This document shows, one piece after another, positions 20,564-23,677 of a stretch of DNA of 23,677 nucleotides (within the stretch, counting starts at the first letter, position 1; the number at the start of each line of letters is the position of its first letter). Under the pieces are notes generated by a model. The model was given only the letters and a program-made list of their open reading frames with translations, was not told the origin of the DNA and did no database searches. Position numbers and translations under genes: made by a program. The stretch spans positions 171,240 to 194,916 of the forward strand of contig BJOX01000375.1 in assembly GCA_009731375.1 (NCBI GenBank), read 5' to 3'. This stretch comes from Paulinella micropora. Lineage: Eukaryota; Cercozoa; Imbricatea; Euglyphida.

Positions 20564-20702
20564 AAAGAAAGAAAGAAGGCTCGGGGGGAACCAGCGATTC
20601 GTAACAGCTTATATATACATACATATATATATATATATATGTATATATAAACAAAGAAAGAAAGAAGGCTCCGGGGGGACCAGCGAATCGTAACAGCTCA
20701 TA
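20417..20702. repeat. Three copies of a roughly 50-bp island separated by CA/TA arrays
   Basis: Islands at about 20417-20470, 20561-20610 and 20649-20702 share AAGAAAGAAGGCTC, a G run and CGATTCGTAACAGCT. The first is the most divergent. Between them are CA (20466-20514) and TA arrays. Confidence 0.85.
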
Positions 20703-21904
<1,202 letters not shown>

Positions 21905-21991
21905 ATACATACATACATACATACATACATACATAACTATCCACAACCACGCGTGGCAGGTCTTCTTCCACACGATATCCACATACATACA

Positions 21992-22023
<32 letters not shown>

Positions 22024-22187
22024 CATACATACATACATACATAACTATCCACAACCACGCGTGGCAGGTCTTCTTCCACACGATATCCACATACATACAA
22101 ACATACATACATATACATACATACATACATACATACATAACTATCCACAACCACGCGTGGCAGGTCTTCTTCCACACGATATCCACA

Positions 22188-22188
<1 letters not shown>

Positions 22189-22219
<31 letters not shown>

Positions 22220-22321
22220 CATACATACATACATACATAAATACATACATACATACATACATACATAAGTACATGCATACATACATACATACATACATAT
22301 ATGCATACATACATACATACA

Positions 22322-22355
<34 letters not shown>

Positions 22356-22517
22356 CGTAAATGCATACGTGCATACATACATACATACATACATGCATAC
22401 ATACATACACACACATACATACATGCAAACATATATTCATACATACGTACATAAATACATACATAAATACATACATGCGTGCATACATAAATACATACAT
22501 ACATACACATACATACA

Positions 22518-22551
<34 letters not shown>

Positions 22552-22806
22552 CGTACATGCATACTGCATACATACATACATACATACATGCATACATACA
22601 TACACACACATACATACACATATATAGATACATATATACAATATGCACAATACATACATACATACATACCTACATACATACATACATGCATACATACATA
22701 CACACGCATACATTCATACATACATACATACACACATACATACATACATACATTCTTTCTTGATGTATTCACAAACACGCGTGGCAGGTCTTCCATATCA
22801 TATACA
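22189..22806. repeat. CATA microsatellite with a degenerate fifth 48-bp island
   Basis: CATA units carry CATG, CGTA and CACA variants. At 22759-22804 a degraded island (ACGCGTGGCAGGTCTTCC) reappears. Long frames on both strands (THTYIHTY, MYVCMYVC) are repeat translation. Confidence 0.95.
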
Positions 22807-22807
22807 C

Positions 22808-22899
<92 letters not shown>

Positions 22900-22956
22900 G
22901 TAGGTAGATAGGTAGGTAGATAGGTAGGTAGGTAGGTAGCTAGCTAGCTAGCTAGC

Positions 22957-23037
<81 letters not shown>
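22807..23037. repeat. GATA array with GGTA and GCTA block
   Basis: GATA, then GGTA/GATA (about 22899-22939), GCTA (about 22939-22958), and GATA again to 23036. Confidence 0.97.
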
Positions 23038-23221
23038 GCATTCATACATACATACATACATACTTACCTACTTACCTACTTACCTACTTACTTACTTATA
23101 CATACATACATACATACATACATACATACATACATACATACATACATACATGCATAGATGCATACATACATGCACGCATACATACATACGTACATACGTA
23201 CATACATACATACATTCATTT
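23038..23221. repeat. CATA array with CTTA/CCTA block
   Basis: CATA units; CTTACCTA units at about 23064-23098; CATG and CGTA variants later. Confidence 0.96.

Positions 23222-23677
<456 letters not shown>

Overview
This window is almost entirely non-coding repetitive DNA from a eukaryote, and I see no convincing intact host gene. It holds long tri-, tetra- and pentanucleotide arrays, nested non-autonomous transposable elements, retroelement debris, and assembly gaps (four 10-N gaps plus N blocks of 898 and 337). The mix of arrays of several unit sizes, Helitron-like elements sitting in ATT arrays, a foldback MITE and a non-LTR retrotransposon fragment fits an invertebrate animal genome. A mollusc or other lophotrochozoan is a reasonable guess by analogy with HINE/pearl-type elements, but the sequence cannot name the species.

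Layout. 1-3510: CTAT/CCAT compound arrays flank a decayed C-terminus of a non-LTR retrotransposon protein (about 601-897), followed by GA, CAA and ATC arrays with short unique islands. 3511-11622: a nested-element district. A 493-bp unit is repeated almost three times in tandem (3595-5009), with a divergent relative at 9673-10224. Between and after these lie three copies of a 1.2-kb-class element (5060-about 6035; 8448-9614; 10350-11516). Each starts TCCCTGAAAGG inside an ATT array, carries 174-184-bp internal tandem units, and in the two complete copies ends CCCCTAG back in the ATT array. I read this as a Helitron/Helentron-derived non-autonomous (HINE-like) family. A tRNA-like SINE candidate lies at 8095-8355.

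11623-16200: GT, TATCC/TTCTA, TAG and CTAT arrays, with a duplicated 214-bp island flanking a gap (13896 and 14496) and a 57-bp island repeated four times inside CTAT arrays. 16210-16589 is a clear 380-bp foldback MITE. 16590-19735: AT, CTAT and an unusual drifting GATT/TTGACTG/TGATG array. 19736-19935 is a solo fragment of the HINE-like internal unit. 20000-23505: GATA, ATT, CT and CATA arrays interleaved with short repeated islands (about 50, 87 and 48 bp). The window ends (23505-23677) inside an inverted copy of the 493-bp unit that appears identical to the copy about 19.5 kb away.

The most interesting signal is the HINE-like family. Its internal unit repeatedly carries a short open reading frame with a good start context and a CPEC motif, and in two elements consecutive ORFs lie in the same frame separated by one stop codon. 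Most other long open frames here are translations of microsatellites and carry no coding meaning.
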